A stretch of DNA of 64,000 bases from Acanthosepion esculentum (GCA_964036315.1 OZ038511.1:703729-767728); one strand, 5' to 3'; counted from the stretch's first letter, positions 1 through 11,190 are shown. Notes: generated from the sequence alone by a model not told the origin. Program-made: numbers and translations.

Positions 1-1766
1 TGTCCTCTAAAAATGAGTATGAATGTAGTGTCATCTTAAAATGAGAATGAAAGTATTGGCTCCTGACTATAAGAATAAATGTAGTGGCTTCTTAAAATGA
101 GAATGAATGTAGTGGCCACGTAAAAGGAGAATGAAAGTAGTGTCCTCTTAAAATGAGAATGAATGTATAGGCCGCTTACAATGAGAATGAAAGTAGTGGC
201 AACATAAAATGAAAATGAAAGTAGTGGCCTCTAAAAATGAGTATACAAGTAGTGTCCTCTTAAAAGGAGAATGAAATTAGTGTCCTCTTAAAAGGAGAAT
301 GAAATTAGTGTCCTCTTAAAATGAGAATGAAAGTAGGGTCCTCTTAAAATAAGAAAGAAAGTAGTGGCCTTTTTAAATGAGTTTGAAAGCAGTGGCCTTT
401 TTTAATGAGAATGAAAGCAGTGGCCTCTTAAAATGAGAATGAAAGTAGTGGCCCCTGATAATAAGAATGAATGTAGTGGCTTCTTAAAATGAGAATGAAA
501 GTAGTTACCTCGTAAAATGAGATTGAAAGTAGTGGCCACTTAAAATGAGAATGAAATAGTGTCCTCTAAATATGAGTATGAAAGTAGTGGCCACGTAAAA
601 TGCGAATGAAAGTAGTGCCCTCTTAAAATGAGAATGACAGCATTGGCTCCTGACAATAAGAATGAATGTAGTGGCTTCTTAAAATAAGAAAGAAAGTAGT
701 GGCATCTTAAAATGAGAATGAAAGTAGTGGCCACGTAAAATGTGAATGAATGTAATGGCCCCTTCCAATAAGAATGGATGTAGTAGCTTCTTATAATAAG
801 AAAGAAAGTAGTGGCCTTTTTAAATGAGAATGAAAGCAGTGTCCTCTTAAAATGAGAATGAAAGTATTGGCCCCTGACAATAAGAATGAATGTAGTGGCT
901 TCTTAAAATGAGAATGAAAGTCGTGGCCATGTAAAATGAGAATGAAAGTAGTTGGCTGTTAAAATGAGAATGAAAGTAGTGGCTGCTTAAAATGAGAATG
1001 AAATTAGTGTCCTCTAAAAATGAGTATACAAGTAGTGTCCTCTTAAAAGGAGAATGAAAGTAGTTGCCTCTTAAAATGAGAATGAATGTAGTGGCTGCTT
1101 AAAATGAGAATGAAATTAGTGTCCTCTAAAAATGAGTATACAAGTAGTGTCCTCTTAAAAGGAGAATGAAAGTAGTTGCCTCTTAAAATGAGAATGAATG
1201 TAGTGGCTGCTTAAAATGAGAATGAAATTAGTGTCCTCTAAAAATGACTATACAAGTAGTGTCCTCTTAAAATGAGAATGAAAGTAGTTGCCTCTAAAAA
1301 TGAGAATGAATGTAGTGCCACCTTACAATGAAAATGAATGTAGTGGCTTCCTAAAATGAGAATGAAAGTAGTCACCTCTAAAAATGAGTATACAAGTAGT
1401 GTCCTCTTAAAAGGAGAATGAAATTAGTGTCCTCTTTAAATGAGAATGAAAGTATTGGCCCCTGACAATAAGAATGAATGTAGTGACTATTTCAAATGAG
1501 AATGAAAGTAGTGGCCTCTTAAAATGGGAATGAAAGTAGTTGCCACATAAATTGAGAATGAATGTAGTTGCCTCTTAAAATGTGAATGAATGTAGTGTCC
1601 TCTTAAAAGGAGAATGAAATTAGTGTCCTCTTAAAATGAGAATGAAAGTATTGGCTCCTGACAATGAGAATGAAATAGTTGCCTCTTAATATATGAATGA
1701 AAGTAATTGCCATGTAAAATGAGAATGAAGTAGTGTCCTCTTAAAATGAGAATGAAAGTAGTGGCC
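1..1766. repeat. 28-bp satellite array, about 63 copies
   Basis: A tandem array with a 28-bp unit of the form AAAATGAGAATGAAAGTAG followed by TGGCCTCTT, drifting by point changes and rare indels. Recurrent variant units (for example CCTGACAATAAGAATGAA) are mixed in. Around 1001-1240 a four-unit block of 112 bp repeats three times (block starts near 1001, 1113 and 1225), which is higher-order structure. The array begins before the window and stops abruptly near 1766. Short open frames inside it are by-products of the repeat and are not called as genes. Confidence 0.95.
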
Positions 1767-2489
1767 TTACTTTGTTATTCACCGACATTAATCGTTCGAT
1801 GAAATCTTTAGAATTTTTTTTTGTTTCAGTATTTGTCTCAAATTCATAACCAGTTGCTTGAATGGTAATCTTTGTGTGTAGTAACGGTTAACAAAGTAAT
1901 CTTGTTGACCATTACTACTGTGTAGTAAGTTTAACCCACACCAGTGCTCCATACTTGTGACCTTGTGCCAAACTACGCTTTTATGCGACATTCATCAGTC
2001 TCAAGAGACCATGAATCTGTGCCTGAAGAGGTATTATTTTATGTCAGCTGATGGTGGCAGTGCAATATCAGTTATAATAATTTAGTGCAGGTGATGCGAG
2101 GCTGGTGTGTCCTTTCCCAGGTGCAGACATGGTCAGGGTTTTTTTTTTATGAGAGATTGGTAGTCAGTCTAAACTAAGCTTAGTAAATATCAATAAATTC
2201 TCTTAATTTTGAGCATCAAGATTTTATAAAAACGAAATACTAATTAACCTCATACTTTCAACTTGATTTTCATGATCTATGATTATGTACTATTTACCTT
2301 CAAAATCTGAGCAATCATGGCTCACCACAGTTTCCACTGTTTCATCAACACTTGCTCTTTTACAAGCCCTCTGTGTTAATTGTTCCTCCATCCATTTCTA
2401 TGCACTTTTAAAATAAGTTACCTGTTGCTTTTTTTCTTCTTCATTCAATATGCCTTGTGTGTGTTAAATTTGCCAATCTTTCTAATTGT
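1767..2489. other. unassigned AT-rich sequence
   Basis: No gene or repeat family was recognised. A minus-strand frame at 1788-1991 resembles no family I know. The stretch 2000-2140 is less AT-rich than its surroundings and could be a decayed interspersed repeat, but nothing in the window supports that. Confidence 0.4.
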
Positions 2490-3062
2490 TAGCAAGAAGT
2501 GGAACTCGTATATACGATGCTTCACTAAAGATATTTCTGCTATCTTTCACCTTTACAAGAACCAGATTAGGCTGAAAATGGAGTACTATTGCCATATGTG
2601 AGCAGGAGCTGTCCAGTCTTCACTTTCCAGTCTCGATAGGGTTGAGAAACATATCCACGGCCTTGTGGGTGATGAATTATTTTCCATCCTAGAACACATT
2701 TCCCACAGATAAAATGTTGCAAGCCTCTTGCGATTCTTTCACTGTGGAAAGTTTTCAGACAAATCACATTCCTTAGTTCCACCAGTTCTAAACCACCATA
2801 CCACGTGCATTGTAGCAACCCCCCACCTCATTCCCTTCGTATTCTCCTGGTGAGATGTAAGTTTCACTCAAACAGCTTCTTCTTACAAACCACTATGTTT
2901 TGGAACCAACTCTCAAGCGGATGCTTCCCCGGTCACTACAATCTTAACCTATTCAAGTCTAGAGTTAACGGTTATCTTCCCCACATATCTTCGTAAACTG
3001 AGCCCCTTACCTCTTACTCTGTAAGATTCTACCTCAAGTGGCTCTTGACCGAACATTATTTT
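2490..3062 (+). mobile_element. 3' part of a jockey-like LINE, 5'-truncated and broken
   Basis: This is the C-terminal part of a non-LTR reverse-transcriptase ORF, read on the plus strand with frame changes. Segments recognisable in order: KKWNSYI near 2500, YKNQIRLKMEYYCH near 2560, HGLVGDELFS near 2660, then the C-terminal signature FWNQLSSGCFPGHYNLNLFKS near 2900-2960. Stops and shifts occur near 2600, 2710 and 2850. The catalytic palm is missing, so this is a 5'-truncated dead insertion. A related and longer copy lies at 48833-49960. The jockey-like label comes from the form of the ORF end, not from a phylogeny. Confidence 0.8.
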
Positions 3063-3539
3063 TTAAAAAATTCTTTGTAGTTCCTATTCTTATTTAAACT
3101 TGATTGTTTTGCATGTAATCTTTCCAAGGTGTTCTCAAAATTGATCCGTGTAAGCATTTATTTTATGTCACTTCATGTCTTTACTTCATTTGGAATGAAA
3201 TTGTCCAACTTTCACTATCAACATGACAAATTGCAACACCTTACAAGATGGTGCTGATTTTGACATGTGTACAAAAGAAGTAGTAGATATTCTGAGGCAA
3301 TTTTGAAAATCTTAAACCATCTTATGATGTAGTAACACTTATACTAGTGAATCAACTGTGTCTGGGTTTTACACAGCAACACATGTTGTGATAAGATTCT
3401 GTGCAATGAAAGAATCCAGTGTAAGTAGGTGTCAGGTCATAGAAAGAGACAATTTCAGAGAAGTCACATTACGGCTTTAAAAAAAGGTGCGATTCTTATT
3501 TGGGAAAAATTACTGTGCATGTTAGATGTGATATTTTTT
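3063..3539. other. unassigned sequence between two LINE fragments
   Basis: AT-rich single-copy-looking sequence lying between two LINE 3' ends that point toward each other. No open frame, RNA or repeat could be supported. Confidence 0.4.
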
Positions 3540-4185
3540 AATCATTTCACCCAAGGCAAGGCAATATGGCCACTAAGACGCAAGGGATTTTACTGCATGT
3601 GAGAAAATACAAGAAAAAGAAAATATTATTAGAGAGTGAGAACAATAAAAGAACAGGAATTAAGAAGTCAGAAGAAATGATTGACACTGCATTTAAAATT
3701 TGAAGATCAAAGTTGACTGGAAAGCAAGAAGCCAGAAGAGAGTCCCACAATCAAGAAGTGTGAGAGAAGAAACTGCTAATTTATGGTTCTATCTAGCCAT
3801 TTCAATTGTAAAATGATGAGAACTTGCCACCAATCTAGTAGGACACTTAAAGTCAGAAAGTCTGCATACTAAAGAGGAAAGCTCATCCGAACAATTACCA
3901 TGAAAATATTTATAGAAAAGGCGCAGGGAAGCTACGTCATGGCAGTGGGAAAGTGACTGAGGCTGAGATGTCAGTTCAGGACCAATAACATTGCAGATTC
4001 TTTTTTGGAATTTATCAAGAATCTCTAAATATATAGCAGAAGCACCAGATCAGATGTGACAGCAATATTTAGTGGATGGATGAATAGTAGACTTATAAAT
4101 GTGCAAGATAGTGTCGAGAAAAAATTGTCTAGCATGACACAGTGACCCAGCTTTCCTAACTGCAGGCCTAGCAATTGATACGATA
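3540..4185 (-). mobile_element. 3' part of a jockey-like LINE (minus), 5'-truncated
   Basis: Read on the minus strand from about 4185 down to 3540, this is the end of a LINE ORF2. It shows QFFLDTILHIYKSTIHP with shifts near 4150-4080, an equivalent of EYCCHIWSGAP near 4060, then SLLASCFPVNFDLQILNA near 3700 and the terminal ILPCLG at 3550. It resembles the element at 11375-14110, which is on the same strand and longer. Frames are interrupted and the endonuclease and catalytic palm are missing. It stops where the inverted-repeat structure at 4331-5331 begins. Confidence 0.78.
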
Positions 4186-4330
4186 GTGGTGATTCATTGT
4201 TGGCCACAGTCGTTGAATGTACATTTTTTTCATCTGTATACCAGTTTCTGGACTAATACAGACAGTCACCAAAATGAACTCCAGGGCACCATTGGTAGAC
4301 TTCAGAGCACGGATCAAAGCAAATGTGTCA

Positions 4331-5331
4331 ATACTATTTACATTATTCAGACTGTTGTCCTCATCTTTGTTGCCATATTTATTACAACATTGTATTCTCC
4401 GACCTTGTTTAGATGGTTGGGATGTTGAACTGAATCCTTTATTTCGCTCACTGGGGTAGATTGTTCTAGTTCCATGTGCCATGTCTAATGGATGTCAGTT
4501 ATCAGTTATCTCCTGTTAATTCCCCTCTCCAAGTTCTCCATCGCCTTAACCAGGTATTGAACTCACACTCTTTGGGTTCTGTCACTGGATCTAACTAACA
4601 CCTTTATCTGCTGTGCCATGTGTCCTTGAGGACATCTGTGTATGAATTTCTGGGTATTACAAACCTAATGTCATCAGCAACTATTTTTTACCCGTGCTCA
4701 TATTGCAATTTTTGCTGTTATCATAACATGTTTTTACCAGAGCTCATATTGCAATTTTTGTTGTTATCGCTTTTCTCTGACTCTCCTTATTACTGGTTCC
4801 CATATTGTATTCATTTCTATGCTTGGTCGGCTCAGGAGATTTTTGTGGCCTATCATATGTGCAGATTCCTTAAGTTTACAAATTTTCCAATGGTGTTCTT
4901 TGTCTATGATCTCAACCTGATCCCACAGAGGGCAGTGATCTCCCTTTTCTCACCATATGTGGTCAGCCATGCCTGATTTATCCACTTCCCCTTATGTTAC
5001 AGCTTTCTGGTGTTCTTGAACCCTTACCTTAAGGAGGCAGCCTGTCTCCCGTTTATATTTCTTTCTTTCGGGATAGTGTACACACAGTCTTTAGTCATGT
5101 TCTGCTCTATGGCGGTGGAGAACTTGGAGAGGGGAATTAATAGGAGATAACTAATAACTGATATCCATTAAACATGGTATGTGGAACTAGAACAGTCTAC
5201 CCCAGTGAGCGAAATAAATGGTTCAGTTCGACATTCCAACCACCTGAAGAAGGCTGGAGCATACAACAGCCAAAACATTGTAATAAATATGTCGACAAAG
5301 ATGAGGACAACAGTCCAAATAATGTAAATAG
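4331..5331. repeat. inverted-repeat structure, arms about 215-220 bp
   Basis: The arms 4331-4545 and 5111-5331 are reverse complements with roughly 80% or better identity by eye. Both contain GGAGAACTTGGAGAGGGGAA, ACCCCAGTGAGCGAAATAAA and GATGAGGACAACAGTC. The 565-bp interior (4546-5110) has a plus-strand open frame (4620-4976, 118 codons) resembling no known protein, and a short internal direct repeat (TCATATTGCAATTTTTG at about 4698 and 4744). The structure could be a foldback element or two copies of an interspersed repeat in opposite orientation. Target-site duplications were not seen. Confidence 0.65.
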
Positions 5332-5478
5332 TGTACATAATACCGTATCTCAGAAATATAGACAGATACTGAAGGGCCGAAACATTGTGATAAATATGGC
5401 AACAAAGATGAGGACAACAGTCCGAATAATATAAATAGTGTACATAACACCTCATCTCAGAAATATAGACAGATATCT
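5268..5478 (+). repeat. 107-bp tandem duplication at right arm end
   Basis: The last part of the right arm is repeated once with an offset of 107 bp. AAACATTG, GATGAGGACAACAGTCC and CAGAAATATAGACAGATA recur in the same order in 5273-5379 and 5380-5478. The copies differ at about ten sites. Open frames read across it come from the repeat. Confidence 0.75.
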
Positions 5479-6423
5479 TTTGCTATTTCTCTGTGATGTT
5501 GGATTTCTTCCCAGCCAAGATTAGATATTACAAAACATTTCAGCATTCTTCTTTGTTTTTAACAACATTTTCATATGTCTTAATACTTTACTTCATTTCT
5601 GGATGTCATCTTTTACAATTCCTGGGCATCTTCAGATTTCTGTCTACTTTTCAGTGTCCTGTTCCATTTTTTTGTTGATACCATTTTTACAAGAGGTTGT
5701 TGGTTCTTGAAATTTCATTCATGAAAATTCTTCTTCATAGATTTTGTTGTAAAACACTAGAAAGAGCAATCATTAATTTTTGCCTTTTTGTTTAATTTAC
5801 TAAATAAAAATAACATCTTCACTTTTGTGAGCATTTGTTGAATTGAAAAACTTTGTGACTTAGTCTGGTTTTATGTTTTATCTATTTAACATTTGTTTTT
5901 TGTTAATTTTTTGAAGAAAAGTGGTCACAGTCAATAAGTTAGCAGACTAAATAGTTTTATAAGTAACAGAAATATTGAAATAATAAATATCTTTACATTT
6001 TACTTTGAAAATTAAAAGTATTAAAAAAAACAAAAAAGTAATGAATATTGAGAATGTTTGATGTCTTGCAGAATCTACCATAAAAAGGAAAAGCTCTTTT
6101 TGTTGTGAATAATGCTTCTTTTATGATAATGGTGTCTGGCCAATAATGTAGTAAAGAATGGAACTCTAACGCTGTTAATGTTTTGTAATCTTTTAATAGC
6201 CATTAAATTTGAGCTTCACCTCTTGCAGCACAGTTAACAATGAAAGGTTATCAGTACTTCATATCTTTGTCACAAGACACATATAAGGGCCTCTCAGTCT
6301 GCTTGTATTATCATCACTCCATCAATTTTATTTGACTGACTTCACTTTTTTGAGCTATCATGTTTACATTCACTACAATTTCAGCATCAGTGGGTATTTT
6401 GTGAAAACAGAAATTCAATTTTG
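5479..6423. other. unassigned AT-rich sequence
   Basis: No gene, RNA or repeat family is supported. The reverse complement contains AATAAA near 6326-6332. That matters only as a possible polyadenylation signal for the exon candidate at 6424-6555. Confidence 0.4.
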
Positions 6424-6555
6424 TTAGAAATCATCTCCAGATTCCAAGATTTTCAGGCACAACTCGTTGGCAAAATAAGTTTGGCAACTGTCTTCTTTCA
6501 TTTCTGGCAGGGTATTCATCATGGCTTTATAAAAATCAACAGAATCCGTGCAAAA
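6424..6555 (-). CDS. candidate terminal coding exon of an unknown host gene
   Basis: On the minus strand a pyrimidine-rich tract (TTTTCTTTTTCATTTTTAAG) ends in an AG. It is followed in phase 0 by 43 sense codons and a TAA stop at 6424-6426. The peptide has mixed composition (it contains FYKAMMNTLPEMKED and NELCLKILESGDDF) and no simple-sequence character, unlike most open frames here. A possible AATAAA signal lies about 95 bp downstream on the same strand. This is the layout of a last exon with a 3' splice site, coding tail, stop and 3' UTR. I do not recognise the protein and found no convincing upstream exon in the window. It could also be chance or a scrap of a transposon. Confidence 0.35.
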   Translation of the reverse strand, partial: FCTDSVDFYKAMMNTLPEMKEDSCQTYFANELCLKILESGDDF

Positions 6556-6557
6556 CT

Positions 6558-7834
6558 TAAAAATGAAAAAGAAAATATTTAAATAATAAGGGAAAAGAAA
6601 ATGTGTTTTCACAAAAAAATAAAATAAAATTTGAAACTGAGATGTAAAAGAAATTTTGTCTTTTATTTGTTTTTCTTTCTTCCCACATAGGTGTACACAT
6701 TTTAAACATCAATGTGCATTCATGCACATATTCACACAAATGCATTTATACAAAGATATTTACGTCAACACAGGGATGAGTTTTTAGCTTAAGATAGGCA
6801 CAGGCAAAATTGTCTTGGTGGACCCCTTAAAAATGATGGAACAACGGCAATTTTTTTAGAATTTATAAAATCTATATTTTTTATTTGTAACAGTCAAAAG
6901 TAATATGAAAATGTAAAATCTTCAAATAAATTGAGAAAAATAACAAAAAGTTTTAAAATCAAATATTTTTTGATGAATGATGACTAGAATTATTAGCAAT
7001 GAATACATTGCAGAGGAACATTTTCAAAAAAGAAATGAAACATTACAACATTATTAGCTTACATTGTGGAAAGAACAAGATTGTTGTATTAAAGCTTTTT
7101 TAGCATAAAATCAAAATGACTACTGAAACAAAAAAAAATATGTAGAGTAAATGTCAAAATGATTCCTTACTCTCTGGCATGAATATTAATTAGTAATTTT
7201 TGCCTCTCATTCAGAACTTCCTCTACTCAGCCAATTTGTCAGAATCAAAAAAACATATATTTTCTATTATTTTACATGGAGGGGTCCTGTTTACAATATA
7301 AATACAATGCCAAACTGGTCCCTAACTTTTTGACATACATGTAGTTTTCTTTCCTTTGTAAGAGAACCAGTCTATTTAAAAATTACCGTTTTAAAATGAA
7401 ATGTATTATGTAATGTATATATATACATATGATGTTCATTTCATTTCCAATAGCCGTAAATGTTGCAAGAGTGAAATAAACTTGTAAACATTTGTTGAAA
7501 TGCCTTTCATTGACATCTTTGAAAATATATCTGCATAGGGCGCTTTTCTTCGCAAGTCCCCAACGACCAACTTATAACGAAAAACCTAACAGTTTTTGTT
7601 CTTAATTTTAAAAAAATTTTTTTTTTGAAGTTGAAGGCAAAAATTGGCATGGACGTGGCTAGTTTTTTAAGGGCACTGCAGCATTTTGCTGTTGTGCAGC
7701 CATCTAAACTCATTCCTGCATCTAAATTTATTGAGGATTTGGGACGAGCATATTGTTTATCATCATGGAAAACACAATTGGTGAACCAAATTATAATTAG
7801 ATCCAAGTCTATTGTATTCGTTTTACATTAATGG
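6558..7834. other. unassigned AT-rich sequence
   Basis: No gene or element is supported. The plus strand at 7625-7831 carries a 68-codon frame with mixed composition (ASFLRALQHFAVVQPSKL) after a T-rich tract ending in AAG. It could be an exon or a decayed transposase fragment, but I recognise neither. Confidence 0.35.
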
Positions 7835-7985
7835 ACTGGGAAATGGTAAGAATTCATTTCTTCTCTTCCCCAGCTATGGGTTAAATAGTATGGTAGACTG
7901 TGTTTTCTAACCTTGATTGGCAGCTAATTTACAATAAGGAAAACTCTGGATTCAAAACAGCTGTGTGTGCACATTCCATGAAACA
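7835..7985 (+). mobile_element. SINE fragment (body, without tRNA head)
   Basis: Its order of blocks (CCCAGCTATGGGTTAAATAG, CTTGATTGGCAGCT, AACTCTGGATTCAAAAC) matches the body of the longer SINE at 28497-28910. The same body appears inverted at 31190-31505. The tRNA-related head is absent and the copy ends in unrelated sequence. Confidence 0.65.
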
Positions 7986-8009
7986 CTAAAAAAAATTGGA
8001 TTGCTAATT

Positions 8010-8200
8010 CTGGGTAACTCCACTATCTATCCAGGACCCCACCTTATGGTGCGATCCTGAAAGGGATACAGAGAGGCTGAGTTTGGACATGTGCAGCCAC
8101 GAGGGAACCAGCAACATAGTTAAGTACAATGACAGACCCCTGAAGAAGGCTGGAGAGTAAAACTGCTGAAATGTTGGTAATATAACAATCAAGTTTATAA
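8010..8200 (+). repeat. interspersed repeat fragment with CTGAAGAAGGCTGGAG box
   Basis: The stretch around 8137-8180 holds CCCCTGAAGAAGGCTGGAG followed by a partly complementary CTGCTGAAATGTTGG. This box recurs at 5243 (plus), 10010-10035 (minus, as CCTGAGGAAGGCCGGAGGG) and 14484 (plus), so it marks a dispersed family. Flanking sequence at 8020-8110 (GGACATGTGCAGCCA) is related to 10470-10500 (GGGCATGTACAAACA). The family could not be named. Confidence 0.5.
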
Positions 8201-8334
8201 TGTGGATCCAAATATTAACGCATATAATAACTGTTCTTTCTTTTCTCTTGTAATCTGTAAATAATGACATTTACTAAAAAAATATTGCCATTTAACAAAT
8301 ATAGGCAATTTAGACACGTTATTTTCACAAGCAG

Positions 8335-9080
8335 TTGAAATATGAAAAGATTATTTAAAAGGAAAAGAAACATCTGTAGAAAGAAAAATATGAAAAGATT
8401 ATTTAAAAGGAAATGAAACATCTGTAGAAAGAAAAATATGAAATATGAAAAGATTATTTAAAAGGAAAAGAAACATCTGTAGAAAGAAAAATATGAAATA
8501 TCAAAAGATTATTTAAAAGGAAAAGAAACGTGTAGAAAGAAAAATATGATATGATTATTTAAAAGGAAAACAAACATCTGTAAAAAGAAAAATATGAAAT
8601 ATGAAAAGATTATTTAAAAGGAAAAAAAACATCTGTAGAAAGACAAATCTGAAATGATTATTTAAAAGGAAAACACACATCTGTAGAAAGAAAAATATGA
8701 AAAGATTATTTACAAGAAAAAGAAAAATCTGTAGAAAGAAAAATATGAATTATGAAAAGATTATTTAAAAGGAAAAGAAACATCTGTAGAAAGAAAAATA
8801 TGAAATATGAAAAGATTATTTAAAAGGAAAAGAAACATCTGTAGAAAGAAAAATATGAAATATCAAGAGATTATTTAAAAGGAAAACAAACATCTATAGA
8901 AAGAAAAATATGAAATATGATATGATTATTTAAAAGGAAAAGAAACATTTGTAGAAAGAAAAATCTGAAATATGAAAAGATTATTTAAAAGGAAAAAAAC
9001 ATCTGTAAAAAGAAAAATATGAAATATGAAAAGATTATTTAAAAGGAAAAGAAACATCTGTAGAAAGAAAAATATGAAAT
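8335..9080. repeat. minisatellite, unit about 47-56 bp, about 14 copies
   Basis: The unit contains AAAGATTATTTAAAAGGAAA and ACATCTGTAGAAAGAAAAAT with an optional GAAATAT block, so unit length varies between about 47 and 56 bp. The copies are close to one another, which suggests recent unequal exchange or slippage. The array ends exactly at the start of the unrelated sequence at 9081. Confidence 0.93.
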
Positions 9081-9690
9081 ATGGCACAATTTCAGCTTCC
9101 TCCAAAAGTTAAACCTGGTAGTAGACACTTCTTACTACCCCATACCAGAGACTGTCCCCGAGCTGACCCAACAGTACCTGGACCTCGACACCAACAACCC
9201 AGAGAATGGGCCACACCTGACATGCAGAACCACAATCTGTGTGCTACCAGACTGAAGCCTCACATACTGCATCAGAGGAAATGGAAGTGGAGGATACAGA
9301 TGGCCTGAAAAGGATGGAAGTCACCATAATGATGGAGGTTGTTGAAGACCAATATCAAATAAATCAACCACCACCAAGCCAGGGCCCACGTCACAGCATG
9401 AGAATATCTTGACCACTCAGAAACCTATCTCCACAGATGTGAGGTGCATTGCATGAGTATTCCAAATGTCTTGTGGTCCCATGAAAGATGGGGGCATGTG
9501 GAGTAGTACGTCTGACATATTATATGGAGGGACATTCTTTGACACAACACTATATTGGACTAACCCACCCATGTGTGAGGCTCTAGCAGTGGGTAAATGA
9601 TGCCAATATCAGCAAGTCCCCACAAAGCAGTAGAAAGGCAGCTCTTGACTGGAAAACACTTACCACACGTCACTCTGATACATTGCAAAA
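9081..9690 (+). pseudogene. decayed coding-like segment of unknown origin
   Basis: Base composition is richer in GC than the neighbours. The frame starting at 9082 reads for long distances with mixed residues (for example VVDTSYYPIPETVPELTQQY and NNPENGPHLTCRTT, then WSSTSDILYGGTFFDTT) and only scattered stops near 9254, 9341, 9450 and 9597. That is what a mutated coding exon or retrotransposon gag region would look like. I recognise no domain and cannot say whether it came from a host gene or an element. It starts directly after the minisatellite and ends in a dispersed repeat. Confidence 0.3.
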
Positions 9691-9694
9691 ATCA

Positions 9695-9783
9695 TGTAGA
9701 AATTGTCTAAATGTTTTGTATGTTTGAGTACTTTCAGTTATACTTTTAGCCATGATCAAGGATGATTTTATGTTTAAATACAC

Positions 9784-9829
<46 letters not shown>
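9695..9829. repeat. dispersed repeat tail followed by (TA)n
   Basis: 9698-9770 (GTAGAAATTGTCTAAATGTT, then AGCCATGATCAAGGATGATT) matches 59998-60075 in the same orientation and, inverted, 60360-60395. It runs into a (TA)n array at about 9788-9829. Several families in this window end in such an array. Confidence 0.7.
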
Positions 9830-9831
<2 letters not shown>

Positions 9832-9989
9832 GAAAGTAAATATAAATTATATTTGATTATTTATTATATTATTATCATTATTATAATCTGAATCAAATCA
9901 TGTGAATGTCAAAGAGAAAAGCAGTTTGTCTTATAATTTCATTATATATGGTTTTCTTCAGACAAATATTTTCATTTTGCTAATTGTTT

Positions 9990-10560
9990 TTCAGAATGTT
10001 TTGCCCATGTACCCTCCGGCCTTCCTCAGGTGTCAATTGTATTTTAGAATATTGACAAATCCTACTTTGGTTCCTCACATCATGTATAGATTTTCTTCCC
10101 CTGTTTTCCTGGTGCCATCTTTTCTCATCCGTTGAATTGAACATATGACCACTCTTTCCACTTCATACATCCTACCACATCCATAGTCTCTTAAGTTCAT
10201 TGCCTGCTGTTTTTGATTATTGATATCCAAATGTGACAAAAGTCAATAATCTGTTTACTGGAACATCTGAACAGACACAACTTTTCTGGCTGTGAAGTTT
10301 TTTGATTATTCCGTACATTTTTATGATTCATGTTTTATCCAATCATTTTTAGAAGTTGCTTTGTAGATTCTTATTTTCTTCTTTGTCATTTGCTCAACAA
10401 GAACATCACAAAATCACAGGACCTCACCTTGTTGTTGGATCCTGGAATGGGTTGTTGAGCAGATGAGTCTGGGCATGTACAAACACTGACGACATGGTTA
10501 ATTATAATGAGGTGTGGATGTAAATGATCTCAGTGTGGAAATCAGCAAATCCTTTGGTTG
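9990..10560 (-). repeat. decayed interspersed repeat, CCTGAGGAAGGCCGG type
   Basis: On the minus strand CCTGAGGAAGGCCGGAGGG lies near 10030, and related blocks occur at 10390-10510 (AACATCACAAAATCACAGGA). The last block recurs near 10841-10865 in the same orientation (AAGGTCACAAAATCACAGGA). The plus-strand open frame at 9902-10135 is not supported as a gene. The family could not be named. Confidence 0.4.
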
Positions 10561-11065
10561 TGGTACCAGATAAACATTTTTATTGTCACCCTTTTCTTTT
10601 GTGCAGGTCAGTTTTTGACTCTGGTCAGATGTTGCCAACTATAAGTGGTGAGGTGTTACTAAAAACTCTTTTTTCCTTCATCTTATTAGTATGTTAATAA
10701 GACTGTATATGTGAGAATATAAGAGGCAGAGTATTAAATAATAATGATGATGATGATGAAAATGAGAAGATGCAAATAAAAGGAATATTATCTGTGACTC
10801 GAGGATGGTGATAATGATAATTGCAGATGTCATCTTCCCAACAAGAAGGTCACAAAATCACAGGACATGGCAAAAGAGACTATGAGACTGAAAGAAAAAC
10901 ATTCTTTTTTATGGAAATGATTAATTGATTTGTTTTTTACTGCTTATCAACCCTTTTCAGGTTATTTAAAACCAGAAAATATTGTTAGATTATGAGAATT
11001 CTTTTTGAGATAATAAACATTTATTGGTCCAACTAATTAACCTATATCTGTTGGTGGGGAGGAGC
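10561..11065. other. unassigned sequence with GAT-rich tract
   Basis: Contains a short simple tract (10742-10765, ATGATGATGATGA). A fragment near 10612-10650 has an inverted counterpart near 21865-21895. No gene is supported. Confidence 0.4.
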
Positions 11066-11069
11066 GTTA

Positions 11070-11190
11070 AGAGGTGGATTCATATCTTTCCAAAGGGTAT
11101 TTGTGCATAAGTGAATATCACACACCCAACTAGAACTCTACTCTCCAATTTCCAGTTCTGAGCCAATATCCATTACACCACCCACACATC
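11070..11190 (-). mobile_element. tRNA-derived SINE fragment (minus)
   Basis: Read on the minus strand this gives GTGTAATGG-type A-box sequence near 11176, a B-box-like GAGTTCTAGTTGG near 11128, then the body block TGCACAAATACCCTTTGG shared with 31873-31900. On this strand the 5S-like sequence at 11192-11310 lies directly upstream with a one- or two-base join. This is a short, diverged copy. Confidence 0.55.

Noticed and set aside
4168..4482. Minus-strand open frame of 104 codons
   Set aside because: It is read through the left arm of an inverted repeat. The right arm gives the same peptide at 5174-5434, so it is a repeat by-product.
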